From Hyphomicrobiales bacterium (lineage in GTDB: Bacteria; Pseudomonadota; Alphaproteobacteria; Rhizobiales; Beijerinckiaceae): 64,000 bases of DNA. This document shows positions 29,149 to 38,511 of this stretch, piece after piece. The stretch spans positions 1 to 64,000 of the forward strand of contig JAPLOU010000051.1 in assembly GCA_026400535.1 (NCBI GenBank). The letters run 5' to 3'. Under the pieces are notes generated by a model. That model did no database searches, was not told the DNA's origin, and saw nothing but the letters and a program-made list of their open reading frames with translations. The first letter of the stretch is position 1. Each line of letters starts with the position of its first letter. The translations under genes and the position numbers were made by a program.

Positions 29149-30534
29149 ATGACTGACCGCACATTGCTGCTGAAGAACGCGCTGGCGCTCGCCACAATGG
29201 ATGACACCCGCCGCGAGATTGCCGACGGGGCGGTGTTCGTGCGCGGAGCGGCGATCGTGGCCGTCGGACCCACCGCCGACATTCTGGCCGCCCATGGTCA
29301 CGAGACGGACGAGGCCATCGATCTGACCGGGCATGTGCTGATCCCGGGACTGGTCAACACCCATCACCACATGTTCCAATCGCTGACGCGGGCCACGCCG
29401 GCGGGGCAGGGTGCGGAACTGTTCGGCTGGCTGACCGCGCATTATCCGATCTGGTCGCATATCACACCGGAGATGTTCCACGTCTCGGCGGTGACGGCGA
29501 TGTCGGAACTTGTTCTGACCGGTTGCACCACCTCGTCCGACCATCAGTATCTCTATGTCAACGGCGCCACGCTTGAGGAGGCCATCCACGCCGCCGCCCG
29601 GGTCGGCATCCGCTTTCACGCGGCCCGCGGGGCCATGAGCGTCGGGGTCAGCAAGGGCGGGCTGCCGCCCGACGCCATCGTCGAGGAAGAACCCGCGATC
29701 CTGAAGGAGATGCAGCGGCTGGTGGAGCGCTGGCATGACCCGTCGCGCTTCGCCATGCTACGCGTGGTGCTCGCGCCCTGTTCGCCCTTCACGGTGAGCG
29801 ATGATCTGATGCGGGAGAGCGCCACGCTGGCGCGGCAGTACGGTGTGTCGCTGCACACCCATCTCGCCGAGAATGACAACGACATCAGCTATTCGCTTGA
29901 GGTCTACGGCAAGACGCCGGCTCGTTATGTCGAGGATCTCGATTGGGTTGGTCCGGATGTCTGGCACGCGCACTGCGTAAAGCTTGATGACACCGCCATC
30001 CAGCTGTTCGGCCGAACCGGCACGGGCGTGGCCCACTGCCCATGCTCTAACATGCGGCTCGCCTCCGGCATTGCGCCGATCCTGCAGATGCGGGCCGAAG
30101 GCGTGCCTGTCGGCCTCGGCGTCGACGGCTCCGCCTCGGCGGACTCCGGCAACATGCTGGGCGAGGCCCGCCAGGCCATGCTGCTGGCGCGCGTTGGCTT
30201 CGGTCCAAAGGCGATGTCGGCGCGCGAGGCGCTGGACCTTGCGACCCGTGGCGGGGCGAGGGTGCTCAACCGCGATGACATTGGCCAGATCGCGCCCGGC
30301 TTCGCGGCGGATATGGTCGCCTTTGATGTGCGCGGGCTCGACTTTGCCGGGGCGCAGGCCGATCCGGTTGCGGCTTTGGTGTTCTGCACCCCGCCCAAGG
30401 CCAGCTACAGCGTCATCAATGGCCGCATGATCGTGCGCGAAGGCCATTTGGCGACAATCGATCTGCCGCAACAGGTCGAGGCCCACAATGCCGCGTCACG
30501 GCTTTTGATGGTGAAGGCCGGGCTCCTCGCCTGA
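29149..30534 (+). CDS. 8-oxoguanine deaminase-like amidohydrolase
   Basis: A 461-residue amidohydrolase-superfamily protein. It starts LLLKNALALATMDDTRREIA, has the metal motif PGLVNTHHHMFQSLTRATP, further ligands in HTHLAEN and WHAHCVKL, and the catalytic aspartate in GLGVDGSASADSGN. The layout matches the 8-oxoguanine deaminase/AtzB/guanine deaminase branch. The urate-degrading genes nearby make 8-oxoguanine deaminase, whose product is urate, the best reading. Substrate assignment from sequence alone is not certain. Confidence 0.82.
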   Translation: MTDRTLLLKNALALATMDDTRREIADGAVFVRGAAIVAVGPTADILAAHGHETDEAIDLTGHVLIPGLVNTHHHMFQSLTRATPAGQGAELFGWLTAHYPIWSHITPEMFHVSAVTAMSELVLTGCTTSSDHQYLYVNGATLEEAIHAAARVGIRFHAARGAMSVGVSKGGLPPDAIVEEEPAILKEMQRLVERWHDPSRFAMLRVVLAPCSPFTVSDDLMRESATLARQYGVSLHTHLAENDNDISYSLEVYGKTPARYVEDLDWVGPDVWHAHCVKLDDTAIQLFGRTGTGVAHCPCSNMRLASGIAPILQMRAEGVPVGLGVDGSASADSGNMLGEARQAMLLARVGFGPKAMSAREALDLATRGGARVLNRDDIGQIAPGFAADMVAFDVRGLDFAGAQADPVAALVFCTPPKASYSVINGRMIVREGHLATIDLPQQVEAHNAASRLLMVKAGLLA

Positions 30535-30612
30535 TGCTGCGCTGCACAGCGCTCTCTCGCACTGGTAAGAAACACTAAAAGCCGCGTCACTTTGGGCGGT
30601 CATAGTGCAAGG

Positions 30613-30822
30613 ATGACCGCCATGCTGCAGGTGCCGATGATCGCCGACAACCCCGCGCTTGCGCGCTCCATCGCTCACCGCTTTCTCTACATCGTCCCGC
30701 TCAACAACCTGCAGGTGGAGTTGCGGCGATGCTGGCGTGCGGGCGAAATGGACGAGAAGGCCCGCCGTGGCATCCTTGCGACGATCAACGGCATTGCCAC
30801 AGGCCTCAGCAATTCCGGGTGA
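30613..30822 (+). pseudogene. Phosphoenolpyruvate carboxylase C-terminal remnant
   Basis: A 69-codon frame reads like the very end of PEP carboxylase: [20 protein letters not shown], then [17 protein letters not shown], then [16 protein letters not shown]. Intact enzymes have about 900 residues and end ...TINGIAxGxxNTG. The upstream 850 residues are absent, and the final NTG reads NSG. It is most likely a gene fragment left by deletion. A short expressed peptide cannot be excluded. Confidence 0.72.
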
Positions 30823-30835
30823 CGCGCAGTCCTGC

Positions 30836-31595
30836 CGACGCCATCGGTCGCGGACCACAGCAGGTGTGCCTTCCGGGACCCGCGCATCCAGATCGATGAT
30901 GTTGTGGTTGATCAGCCGGATAGGATCGTTCGACACGTTCTGGCCGATGCTCCAAGGCTCATTGGTGCCATTGATGCGGTGCATCGTGTTGCGCGAGCCG
31001 TTTTGAAGATCACGCGCCCGGGCGCCGAGGGGGTTGTCGAGCCCGCCGGGCATGCCACGCGCCCAGGGCCCGTTCTTCTGAGGGTCTTGGCGGATCATCG
31101 TGAACCGCGCCGGGTTTGCCGGAGGCCAGCCCGGCCATGCGGCCTTGCAGCCAACGCGGGCGCTGCCGCGCCAAGACGCGCCCTGCCGCGCCAGGATGCG
31201 CCCTGACGTCGGACGCCAACGCCATAACGTATGGCACGGCCGCCCGATTCGATGAGATATAGAAACCGGTCTGAGGTGCTGATTACCATGGTTCCCGGCG
31301 CGAACCCTGACGGCGCAGGCACCATGGTGCGCAGAAACTGTTCGTGGACCTCGCGCAGGTCGGCGCCCTCGAGCGGAAAACGCTCATCCTGCATCGAGGC
31401 CTGGATCACCTCCGGATCGCGTGCGAGCGAGCCCGCCATCCGCGTCGGCATCAGCGGGGTCTGGCCCCCCGGAGGCTCTGGCGGGGCGCAGGCGCCCAGC
31501 AAAGCCGCCGCGCCAAGCACAAGCAGTTGCCGAGGCTGAAGCTGGGGCGTGCCAACGGGTCGGTCGGGGAATGGGACGTTCATGGGCTTGGTCAT
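30836..31595 (-). pseudogene. Decayed L,D-transpeptidase (YkuD family) lipoprotein gene
   Basis: The 5' half encodes a lipoprotein-like N-terminus (LLVLGAAALLGAC), then GTMVISTSDRFLYLIESGGR and AIRYGVGVRRQGASWRGRAR, as in ErfK/YbiS/YkuD proteins. A frameshift near 31140 moves the rest to another phase: ARGMPGGLDNPLGARA, HRINGTNEPWSIGQN, SNDPIRLINHNIIDLDARVP. The catalytic His of RIHGTNEP is Asn, and the SxGCIR cysteine motif is SNDPIR, so the active site is gone as well. It is dead twice over. Confidence 0.85.
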
Positions 31596-31675
31596 GTCTA
31601 TCGGAATGTTGCCGCAGGCAGTTCATTCCGTTGCGTCGCACCCTATCTGCACCGCGCCTGCAACCACCTGCCTGA

Positions 31676-33106
31676 TCACATCATCAGGGAATCAAGCCGG
31701 AGACGCGCGATCCGCTCAATCTGGGCCAGCGCCGTATTGAATTCCTGATCAGTGTTGTTGTTCAGTCGCGCCTCAAAGGCCGCCAGGATGCTGGCCTTGG
31801 TGTTGTCCCTCACCGCGATGATGAAGGGGAAGCCGAAACGTGCCTTGTAGGCCTCGTTGAGGGCGGTGAAGCGGGATTTCTCGTCCGCGGTCAGGTGGTC
31901 CAGCCCGGCGGAGGCCTGTTCGGCGGTTGATTCCTGCGTCAGCAGCTTCGCAGCCGCCAGCTTTCCGGCGAGGTCCGGGTGGGCGAGGATGAGCGCGCGC
32001 TGCTGCGCCGGCGTGCCGGCCCGTAGCGCCCTGGTCATGGCCGCATGCAGACCTTCAGCGCTATCCGCAGCGCTGGTCAGGCCTGCCGCCAGCGTCGCTT
32101 CCGCCACCCAGGGAGAATGCTCCCAGACGCCGCCGAAGCGTTCCATGAACAGGGCTGGGGGGATGGCGGACGGCTTGTAGCCACAGGACGGCGGGTGATG
32201 TCTGACCCAATGCCGCGCAATGTCGAGCCGTGTCGCGATCCAGGCATGTTCATGGCTCTGCACATAGTCCATGAAGCGGGCCAGCGCCGCCGCCCGGCCC
32301 GGCCTTCCGACGAGGCGGCAATGCAGACCGATCGACATCATTTTTGGCACCGTTTCGCCTTCTGCGTAGAGCATGTCAAAGCTGTCCTTCAGATAGCTGA
32401 AGAACTGGTCGCCGCTGTTGAAGCCCTGGGGCGTGGCGAAGCGCATGTCGTTGGCGTCGAGCGTGTAGGGCGTGATCAGATGAGGCCCGCGCGGGCCCGT
32501 GATCCAGTAGGGCAATTCGTCGGAGTAGCTGTCGGCGGTGTAAAGAAAGCCGCCTTCCTGCATCGCCAGCGTCAGCGTGTTGACCGAGCAGCGGCCTTGG
32601 TAGAACCCCAGCGGGCGGGCGCCGGCCACCTCTCGGTGAATGCGAATGGCTTCAAGGATGTGCTCGCGCTCCGTCTCTGGTGCGTAGTCGCGATAATCAA
32701 TCCATTTCAGGCCATGGGTGGCGATTTCCCAGCCGGCATCGTTCATCGAGGCGACGACGTCGGGGGCTTTGTCCATTGCGGCCGCGACACCGTAGACCGT
32801 CACCGGCATATTGCGCTCCGTGAACAGGCGCCAGAGCCGCCAATAGCCGGAGCGCGAGCCGTATTCGTAGATCGACTCCATGTTCATGTGGCGCTGGCCC
32901 GGCCAAGCCGCCGCGCCGACGATCTCGGACAGGAAGGCCTCCGAGGCTGCATCGCCGTGGAGGATGCAGTTCTCGCCGCCTTCCTCGTAATTGATCACGA
33001 ACTGGACGGCGATGCGTGCGCCGCTCGGCCATCGGGCATGCGGCGGGTTGCGGCCATAGCCGATCAGGTCGCGCGGGTAGGGGGCGGTGGCCGGGTCGAA
33101 CATCAT
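31676..33106 (-). CDS. puuE: PuuE-UraD fusion: allantoinase (polysaccharide deacetylase type) plus OHCU decarboxylase
   Basis: A 476-residue two-domain protein. Residues 1 to about 310 are PuuE-type allantoinase ([54 protein letters not shown]). Residues from about 320 are UraD, the OHCU decarboxylase that makes S-allantoin ([51 protein letters not shown]). The fusion links two steps either side of allantoin. The ATG at 33106 overlaps the uraH stop (ATGA), so translation is coupled. Confidence 0.93.
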   Translation of the reverse strand: MMFDPATAPYPRDLIGYGRNPPHARWPSGARIAVQFVINYEEGGENCILHGDAASEAFLSEIVGAAAWPGQRHMNMESIYEYGSRSGYWRLWRLFTERNMPVTVYGVAAAMDKAPDVVASMNDAGWEIATHGLKWIDYRDYAPETEREHILEAIRIHREVAGARPLGFYQGRCSVNTLTLAMQEGGFLYTADSYSDELPYWITGPRGPHLITPYTLDANDMRFATPQGFNSGDQFFSYLKDSFDMLYAEGETVPKMMSIGLHCRLVGRPGRAAALARFMDYVQSHEHAWIATRLDIARHWVRHHPPSCGYKPSAIPPALFMERFGGVWEHSPWVAEATLAAGLTSAADSAEGLHAAMTRALRAGTPAQQRALILAHPDLAGKLAAAKLLTQESTAEQASAGLDHLTADEKSRFTALNEAYKARFGFPFIIAVRDNTKASILAAFEARLNNNTDQEFNTALAQIERIARLRLDSLMM

Positions 33107-33456
33107 GAACCCCTGTAAGTCGAGTACGCCCATGGCGAGCACAGCAGCGGCACATGATAATGTCCGTCGGCCTCGCCAATGGTGAAGCGGATCGGCACCA
33201 CATCAAGGAAAGGCGGGCTGGCCTGCGCCGTACCGCGCGCCATGAAATAGTCTCCGACATGGAAGCTGAGTTCATAGGTGCCCGGTCGGCACGCATCCCC
33301 GATCAGGAGGGGTTCGTCGGTGCGGCCGTCGGCATTCGTCTCAACATCCTTGAGTGCATCGCCCGTTTTGCCATCGAGGCGCTGAAGCGTGATGCGCACG
33401 CCCTTGGCGGGTCCGCCGTTGACGGTGTCGAGCACGTGGGTGGACAGACGGCCCAT
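33103..33456 (-). CDS. uraH: 5-hydroxyisourate hydrolase
   Basis: A 117-residue transthyretin-like protein. The N-terminal [18 protein letters not shown], the middle [13 protein letters not shown] and the C-terminal [19 protein letters not shown] are family signatures, and the HYHVPLL...YSTYRGS end forms the active site. It hydrolyses 5-hydroxyisourate, the product of PuuD, to OHCU, which UraD then decarboxylates. GGAGA precedes the start at 33456. It is the first gene of a two-gene operon with the PuuE-UraD fusion. Confidence 0.95.
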   Translation of the reverse strand: MGRLSTHVLDTVNGGPAKGVRITLQRLDGKTGDALKDVETNADGRTDEPLLIGDACRPGTYELSFHVGDYFMARGTAQASPPFLDVVPIRFTIGEADGHYHVPLLCSPWAYSTYRGS

Positions 33457-33496
33457 GTCGGCATCTCCGGCCTTGTTTGATCTCTCAGACCGCAAT

Positions 33497-33519
33497 GATA
33501 TACATTGCAAATGTATATC
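33497..33519. promoter_or_regulatory. Palindromic operator upstream of vapBC
   Basis: GATATACATT, a 3-bp spacer GCA, then AATGTATATC: perfect 10-bp arms, 16 bases before the antitoxin ATG. Such palindromes near AbrB-type antitoxin genes are usual autoregulatory sites. It lies between the divergent uraH and vapB and could affect both. Confidence 0.65.
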
Positions 33520-33534
33520 CTCAAGGAGGACGTC

Positions 33535-33792
33535 ATGCAGATTTCGAAATGGGGGAACAGTCTCGCTGTGCGCCTGCCCAAGGCGCTGACGGACGAGCTC
33601 GGCCTGAAAGCCGGCGACGAGGTGACCATGGTGGCGCAGCCCGACGGCACCATCGCGCTGGCCAGGGACGAGCGGCGTGCAAAGGCGATCAAGCGGCTGC
33701 GTGAGCTGCGATTGCATGTTCCGGCCGACTACAAGTTCAACCGCGAGGAACTCTATGATGAGGCGCGTGGCGGACGAGATGACGCGCCATGA
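33535..33792 (+). CDS. vapB: AbrB/MazE-type antitoxin (VapB)
   Basis: An 85-residue protein with an N-terminal SpoVT/AbrB DNA-binding fold ([32 protein letters not shown]) and an acidic/basic C-terminal tail that would wrap the toxin. AAGGAGG lies just before the ATG. Its stop overlaps the toxin start (ATGA). The palindrome upstream is its probable operator. Confidence 0.9.
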   Translation: MQISKWGNSLAVRLPKALTDELGLKAGDEVTMVAQPDGTIALARDERRAKAIKRLRELRLHVPADYKFNREELYDEARGGRDDAP

Positions 33793-34181
33793 AGGCGTTT
33801 TTCGACACAAACATTCTGATCTATGCGGTTGGCGATGATCATCGGCGCGATCGTGCCGAAGCGCTGGTCAATCGCGGCGGTATCGTCAGCACCCAGGTGC
33901 TGAACGAATTTGTCAATGTGGCACGCAAGCAGATGCGATGGGATTGGGCCAGCGTCTTGGCCGGTCTCGAGCGCATCGAAGCGGTCGTGATTGACGTCAC
34001 GCCCTTGACCCATCAGGCACAGCAGCTTGGCGTGTCCATCGCCCGGAGACAGCAGTTGCACATCTTTGACGCCTGCATCGTCGCGTCGGCGTCCCTTGAG
34101 GGCTGCGATGTTGTTTTCAGCGAGGACCTGAAGCACGGTCAGGTCATCGAAGGGGTCAAGATCGCCAATCCATTTCTATAG
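33789..34181 (+). CDS. vapC: PIN-domain toxin (VapC)
   Basis: A 130-residue PIN-domain ribonuclease. The acidic active-site residues are visible: D6 in FFDTN, E in VLNEFVN, D in HIFDACIVA and D in FSEDLKHG. VapC toxins cleave tRNA or rRNA when the antitoxin is lost. It forms an overlapping pair with vapB. The pair interrupts the urate-degradation cluster between uraH and puuD. Confidence 0.92.
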   Translation: MKAFFDTNILIYAVGDDHRRDRAEALVNRGGIVSTQVLNEFVNVARKQMRWDWASVLAGLERIEAVVIDVTPLTHQAQQLGVSIARRQQLHIFDACIVASASLEGCDVVFSEDLKHGQVIEGVKIANPFL

Positions 34182-34255
34182 GGCGTGCTTCGGCTTGCTC
34201 GTTGCCCCGGGCGCTTGATCAAGGCTGACTTTGACCCAAAACATTGAGACGAACC

Positions 34256-35482
34256 ATGCTTGATGCCTACCTTCTCGAATGGGGCTCCCTGCTGCTGCGC
34301 TGGCTGCATGTCATTGCCGGAATCGCCTGGATCGGCTCATCGTTCTTTTTCATGCACCTTGATGCATCCCTGAAACCTGTGCCGGGCGCCGAAAAGGGCG
34401 TGGCCGGCTCGTCCTGGCAGGTTCACGGCGGCGGTTTCTACGAGATGAAGAAATTCACGGTGGCACCGGATTTCATGCCGGCCGAGCTGACCTGGCATAA
34501 ATGGCAGGCCTACTGGACCTGGTTTTCGGGTTTTTTCCTGCTTGTCTGGATCTACTACGCCCAGTCCTCGCTGTACCTGATCGACCCTGCCGTGATGGTG
34601 CTGCCAGCTTGGCAGGCCAGCGCCATCGGCGTTGCCTCGCTGGTGCTGGGCTGGGCCGTCTATGACGCGCTCTGCCGCTCGCCCGTGGCGAAGAACGAGA
34701 ATGTTCTGGCCCTGTTGGGCTTCGGCTTTGTGGTGGCAATGGCCTGGTTCTATGCGCAGGTTTTCTCAGGCCGCGGCGCGATGATCCATATCGGCGCGCT
34801 GATGGCAACGATGATGGCCGGCAACGTGCTGATGGTGATCATCCCGAACCAGCGAAGGGTGGTCGCCGATCTGATCGCGGGCCGGATACCCGATTCGAGA
34901 TACGGCAAGATCGGCAAGCAGCGCTCGACGCACAACAATTACATCACTTTGCCGGTCGTTTTCATGATGCTGGCGAACCACTATCCTGTCACATCTGCCA
35001 ACAATGCGGTGATCCCGGTCATCACCGCGCTGGTGATCGTGGCGGGGGCGATCATCCGCCATTTCTACAATATTCGGCATATGGACCATGCCAGGTCGCC
35101 CTGGTGGGCCTGGGCTGTGGCAGGTTTTGCGATCTGGCTAGCCTTCTGGGTGGCGATGGCATCCAGTCCCGGGGGTCGTGACCGGCTGGGCCTCAAGCAA
35201 CTTGACGAGCAGCGCATGCAGATTGCAGGCCTCGCCCTGCCACCGGCCCATGTCACGGATATCATCACCGGGCGCTGCGCCATGTGCCATGCGCCGGAGC
35301 CAGGCTGGGCAGGTATCCAGATCGCGCCCAAGGGCGTGCTGCTGCATACTGCCGAACGGATTGCACTGCAGAAGAACGCAATCCGCACGCAGGTGGTGAT
35401 GACCCATGCCATGCCGCCGAACAATCTCAGCGAGATGACCCCCGCCGAGCGCCAGGCGGTGGCGGCATGGGCGCGCCGGTGA
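34256..35482 (+). CDS. puuD: Membrane urate hydroxylase PuuD (cytochrome-type urate oxidase)
   Basis: A 408-residue protein. The N-terminal 300 residues are an eight-helix membrane domain (EWGSLLLRWLHVIAGIAWIG at the start). The C-terminal 95 residues are a c-type cytochrome with CAMCH and the distal methionine region VMTHAMPPNN. This is the PuuD architecture, which oxidises urate to 5-hydroxyisourate and passes electrons to the respiratory chain, not to oxygen. The ATG at 34256 gives a typical start. It supplies the substrate of UraH, encoded divergently beyond the toxin pair. Confidence 0.93.
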   Translation: MLDAYLLEWGSLLLRWLHVIAGIAWIGSSFFFMHLDASLKPVPGAEKGVAGSSWQVHGGGFYEMKKFTVAPDFMPAELTWHKWQAYWTWFSGFFLLVWIYYAQSSLYLIDPAVMVLPAWQASAIGVASLVLGWAVYDALCRSPVAKNENVLALLGFGFVVAMAWFYAQVFSGRGAMIHIGALMATMMAGNVLMVIIPNQRRVVADLIAGRIPDSRYGKIGKQRSTHNNYITLPVVFMMLANHYPVTSANNAVIPVITALVIVAGAIIRHFYNIRHMDHARSPWWAWAVAGFAIWLAFWVAMASSPGGRDRLGLKQLDEQRMQIAGLALPPAHVTDIITGRCAMCHAPEPGWAGIQIAPKGVLLHTAERIALQKNAIRTQVVMTHAMPPNNLSEMTPAERQAVAAWARR

Positions 35483-35571
35483 AGCGGCCGGGCGCTTGCC
35501 ATCTGCATCAGGAGCGGCGGCGATGGAGATCCGGCGCGCAGCCGGGCTGTGCCCGTTCCGGGGAGGTCTGA

Positions 35572-35921
35572 ATGCCCAGAGTTCCCTATCTGGTCGCGAC
35601 GCCCGGCCGCCTTGTGTCGCTGGGCATGATGGTCTGGCGTGCGGGGGGGGCGGCGTCGCCCGTGCCGACTCTATCGACGGCCATTGGTGCTCCAATTCAG
35701 GTCGGCGCCTTATCATTGAGGGGCCGGCCGTGACGACGCCAGGCGGCGCGCGGATGCAGGACATGTCTTCGTGCCACAGCTTTGCCTCCACCATGCCGGC
35801 CAACGTGGCTGATGCGTGGTCTCCAGTCGACATTGTGTTGCAAGGTGAACCGCGGGTGAGTGGCAGGATCGGCCCATCCGCGGTCCAGAGCTGGCGGCGT
35901 TGTGCCGAGGGCATCAGCTGA
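35572..35921 (+). pseudogene. Small secreted conserved hypothetical, frameshifted at a G8 run
   Basis: GGAGG lies six bases before an ATG at 35572, which opens a frame with a signal-peptide-like start (RLVSLGMMVWRAGG). At 35643-35650 there are eight consecutive G bases. Adding one would join this start to the downstream frame VARADSIDGHWCSNSGRRLI, which ends at 35921 with SWRRCAEGIS. The joined product of about 116 residues looks like small exported alphaproteobacterial proteins with paired cysteines. The break may be real decay, slippage-dependent expression or a base-count error. Confidence 0.6.
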
Positions 35922-36086
35922 TATGTGCGGAACACCGAGCCCGTGGCGGCCTTTGGTCGTCTTTCGCGCTTCACGATGTTCCGGCATGCGCGTGACGGGT
36001 TCAGTCATCGTTCATCACAAAGGCGTTAGCGATCGCGACAGGGCGATCGGGTGTCGCCGACGGTTGTCTTCGGGGCTTGAACGTCC

Positions 36087-38504
36087 GTGTCAGAACTCGC
36101 TTCACGCTGCAATCTTCGGCTGCGCGGCCTTCTGGTCTTTGCTTTCATTGCCCTGCTCTGGGTTTGGATGGCCCTGCCATGGCTGAGCGGCGACGTCACG
36201 ATCCCCTATGACGCGAAGGCGCATTTCCAGGCCCAGATCCAGTTCCTTGCAAATGCGCTGCATCGTGGCGATTCACCGTTCTGGACTCCGAACATCTTCG
36301 GCGGATCGCCGCAGATCGCCGATCCGCAATCGCTGATCTTCTCACCGGCCATCCTGCTGGCTCTGTTCGACAAGGCGCCGAGCTTCCGGTCGATGGACAC
36401 CTATGTGCTGGTTCTGCTCTTGATCGGCGGGCTTGCCGTCGCGCAGTTCGGACGCGAGCGCGGCTGGCATCCTGCCGCGCAGGTGGCCGCGGCGCTCGTC
36501 TTCGCTTTTGGGGCGTCGGCCTCCTGGCGGTTGCAGCATGTGGGGCAGGTCCAGAGCCTTGCTTGCTTCGCGGTGTTGTTCTGGCTGCTGGCGCGGGCGC
36601 TTGAGCGGGCCTCCTGGCGCAGCGGGCTCGCGGCTGGCGCCGCAGCCGGCGTGATGGTGGTCACGCCGGACCAGGTCGATTTTCTGGGTCTTTATGTGCT
36701 GGCCGGCTACACGGTCTGGTTTGTGCTCAAGGGGCGTGAGCCATGGGTCGTCCTACGGCGTGTCTGGCGGGCCCTTCTGGCCGGCGGCGTGGTAGGCCTT
36801 GCCATCATCACGGTGCCGCTGCTGATGACGCTGCTGTTCTCCGCGGTGTCGAACCGGGCCGAGATCGACTACGGCGAAGCGGCGAGGGGATCGCTGCACC
36901 CTGCTTTCCTCCTGACCGCCTTCATCGGCGACCTGTTCGGCGCTGCCGATCCCAAGGTCGATTTCTGGGGGCCGTCGAGCGCGGCCTGGGCGCCGGGAAG
37001 CCTGACCCTGTCGCAGAACATGGGCCAGGTCTATGTCGGCGCGCTGCCGCTTCTGGCGGTGATCTTCTGGCTTGCCGGCGGGATCAGGCGGGTCAGCGCA
37101 GAAGCACGCTTCGTGCTCGGCGCGCTGCTGGCGATGATCATCTACGCCGTTGGTGCATACACGCCGCTGTTCCCGCTGATCTTCCATTGGCTGCCCGGCG
37201 CGGACATGTTCCGCCGGCCGGCCGATGCCACATTCATGATCGGCGCGCTGATGGCACTTTTGACGGGGTTCGCGGTGAACACAATCCTATCCGAGAGCTC
37301 CCCCAGCGCGTCTTTGCGGCCTTTGGCGATCACCGTGGCACTCACCGGCTCGGCCTTTGCAGCTGCGCTGGCGATAGCCTTCGCCCTTGGGCGTCTGGGC
37401 CTGGCCTGGCCGGCCATCGTCATCGGCGCGGCCTGGCTCTCATCCGCGCTTGTGCTGCTGGGGCTGCTGACCCGGCTTGATCGGGAGCGTGTTGCCGCCA
37501 GGCCTATCCTCGCGCTTCTGGTGGCCGGGATCGGCTTGCATGTGGCTGCTGACATCAGGGTCAACAACGGCCCGAATGAATCGACGGCGATGTCGTCCGA
37601 GCGCTTTGCAGTCATGGAGCCCAACACCGACAACGACACCATCGCCTACCTCAAGGCCGTGCTAGCGCGCGGCCACCGAGAACCGGCACGGCGGGACCGC
37701 GTCGAGCTGCTGGTCTCGGACTTCCACTGGCCCAATCTCGGCATGATCCACGGTTTCGACACCGCTTTCGGCTACAACCCGCTGCATCTGGCGCAGTTCA
37801 CCGAGGCGACCGGTGCCAGGGATCATATGGGCAGCGCGCTGGAGCGCACCTTCACGCCGATGTTCCCCTCGTTCCGGTCGACCTTCGCTGACATGCTCGG
37901 CCTGCGCTTCATCATCTCCGCTATCCCCGTGGAGCATGTCGACCGATCCCTTAAGCCAGGCGACGTGACCTTGCTGGCGCGGACGGCCGACGGCTACATC
38001 TATGAAAATCCACGGGCGCTGCCACGAGCGATGGTCGTTCCTGCAGCAAGGCAGGCCGATTTCGCAAGCCTGCTGGATGAAGGGCTTCCAGCCGATTTCG
38101 ATCCGCGCAAGGTGGTCCTGCTGGAGAAGCCGGGCGAAGACACCATTCTGGCGCCCGCGGCCGGCGAGGGTGCCGCGAAGACACAGGTGCGGCTGGCGAG
38201 TTACGCCAACACGGAGATCGTGGTCGAGGTCGAAGCCGCCACCGCCGGCTACCTCGTCCTGAACGACGTCTGGCATCCCTGGTGGCGGGCGACGGTCAAT
38301 AACGAAGAGGCCGATATCCTGAAAGCGAACGTGCTGTTCCGCGCCGTGCAGATCGAAGCGGGAAGGAGCACGATCAGATTCAGCTTCCGCCCGCTGGACG
38401 GCGCCATCGCCGAACTGCGCGAGAAGGTGCTCGGGCCTGAAGCCGAGTCCGAGACAGCCGAGTCCGAGACCCCTTCGCTCAAACCCGTGTCGATGGTACG
38501 GTAA
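36087..38504 (+). CDS. Large polytopic membrane protein, YfhO-like
   Basis: An 805-residue protein starting at a GTG. It has a first loop with IPYDAKAHFQAQIQFLANAL and PFWTPNIFGGSPQIADPQS, then about a dozen membrane helices to residue 480. A soluble C-terminal part ends with a beta-rich segment (GYLVLNDVWHPWWRATVNNE). This layout matches YfhO-type and related membrane glycosyltransferase-like proteins, which act on lipid-linked sugars or lipoteichoic acid. The last 35 residues contain a duplicated SETAESET element. It is alone on the plus strand, so its target is unknown. Confidence 0.72.
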   Translation: MSELASRCNLRLRGLLVFAFIALLWVWMALPWLSGDVTIPYDAKAHFQAQIQFLANALHRGDSPFWTPNIFGGSPQIADPQSLIFSPAILLALFDKAPSFRSMDTYVLVLLLIGGLAVAQFGRERGWHPAAQVAAALVFAFGASASWRLQHVGQVQSLACFAVLFWLLARALERASWRSGLAAGAAAGVMVVTPDQVDFLGLYVLAGYTVWFVLKGREPWVVLRRVWRALLAGGVVGLAIITVPLLMTLLFSAVSNRAEIDYGEAARGSLHPAFLLTAFIGDLFGAADPKVDFWGPSSAAWAPGSLTLSQNMGQVYVGALPLLAVIFWLAGGIRRVSAEARFVLGALLAMIIYAVGAYTPLFPLIFHWLPGADMFRRPADATFMIGALMALLTGFAVNTILSESSPSASLRPLAITVALTGSAFAAALAIAFALGRLGLAWPAIVIGAAWLSSALVLLGLLTRLDRERVAARPILALLVAGIGLHVAADIRVNNGPNESTAMSSERFAVMEPNTDNDTIAYLKAVLARGHREPARRDRVELLVSDFHWPNLGMIHGFDTAFGYNPLHLAQFTEATGARDHMGSALERTFTPMFPSFRSTFADMLGLRFIISAIPVEHVDRSLKPGDVTLLARTADGYIYENPRALPRAMVVPAARQADFASLLDEGLPADFDPRKVVLLEKPGEDTILAPAAGEGAAKTQVRLASYANTEIVVEVEAATAGYLVLNDVWHPWWRATVNNEEADILKANVLFRAVQIEAGRSTIRFSFRPLDGAIAELREKVLGPEAESETAESETPSLKPVSMVR

Positions 38505-38511
38505 GCACCGA

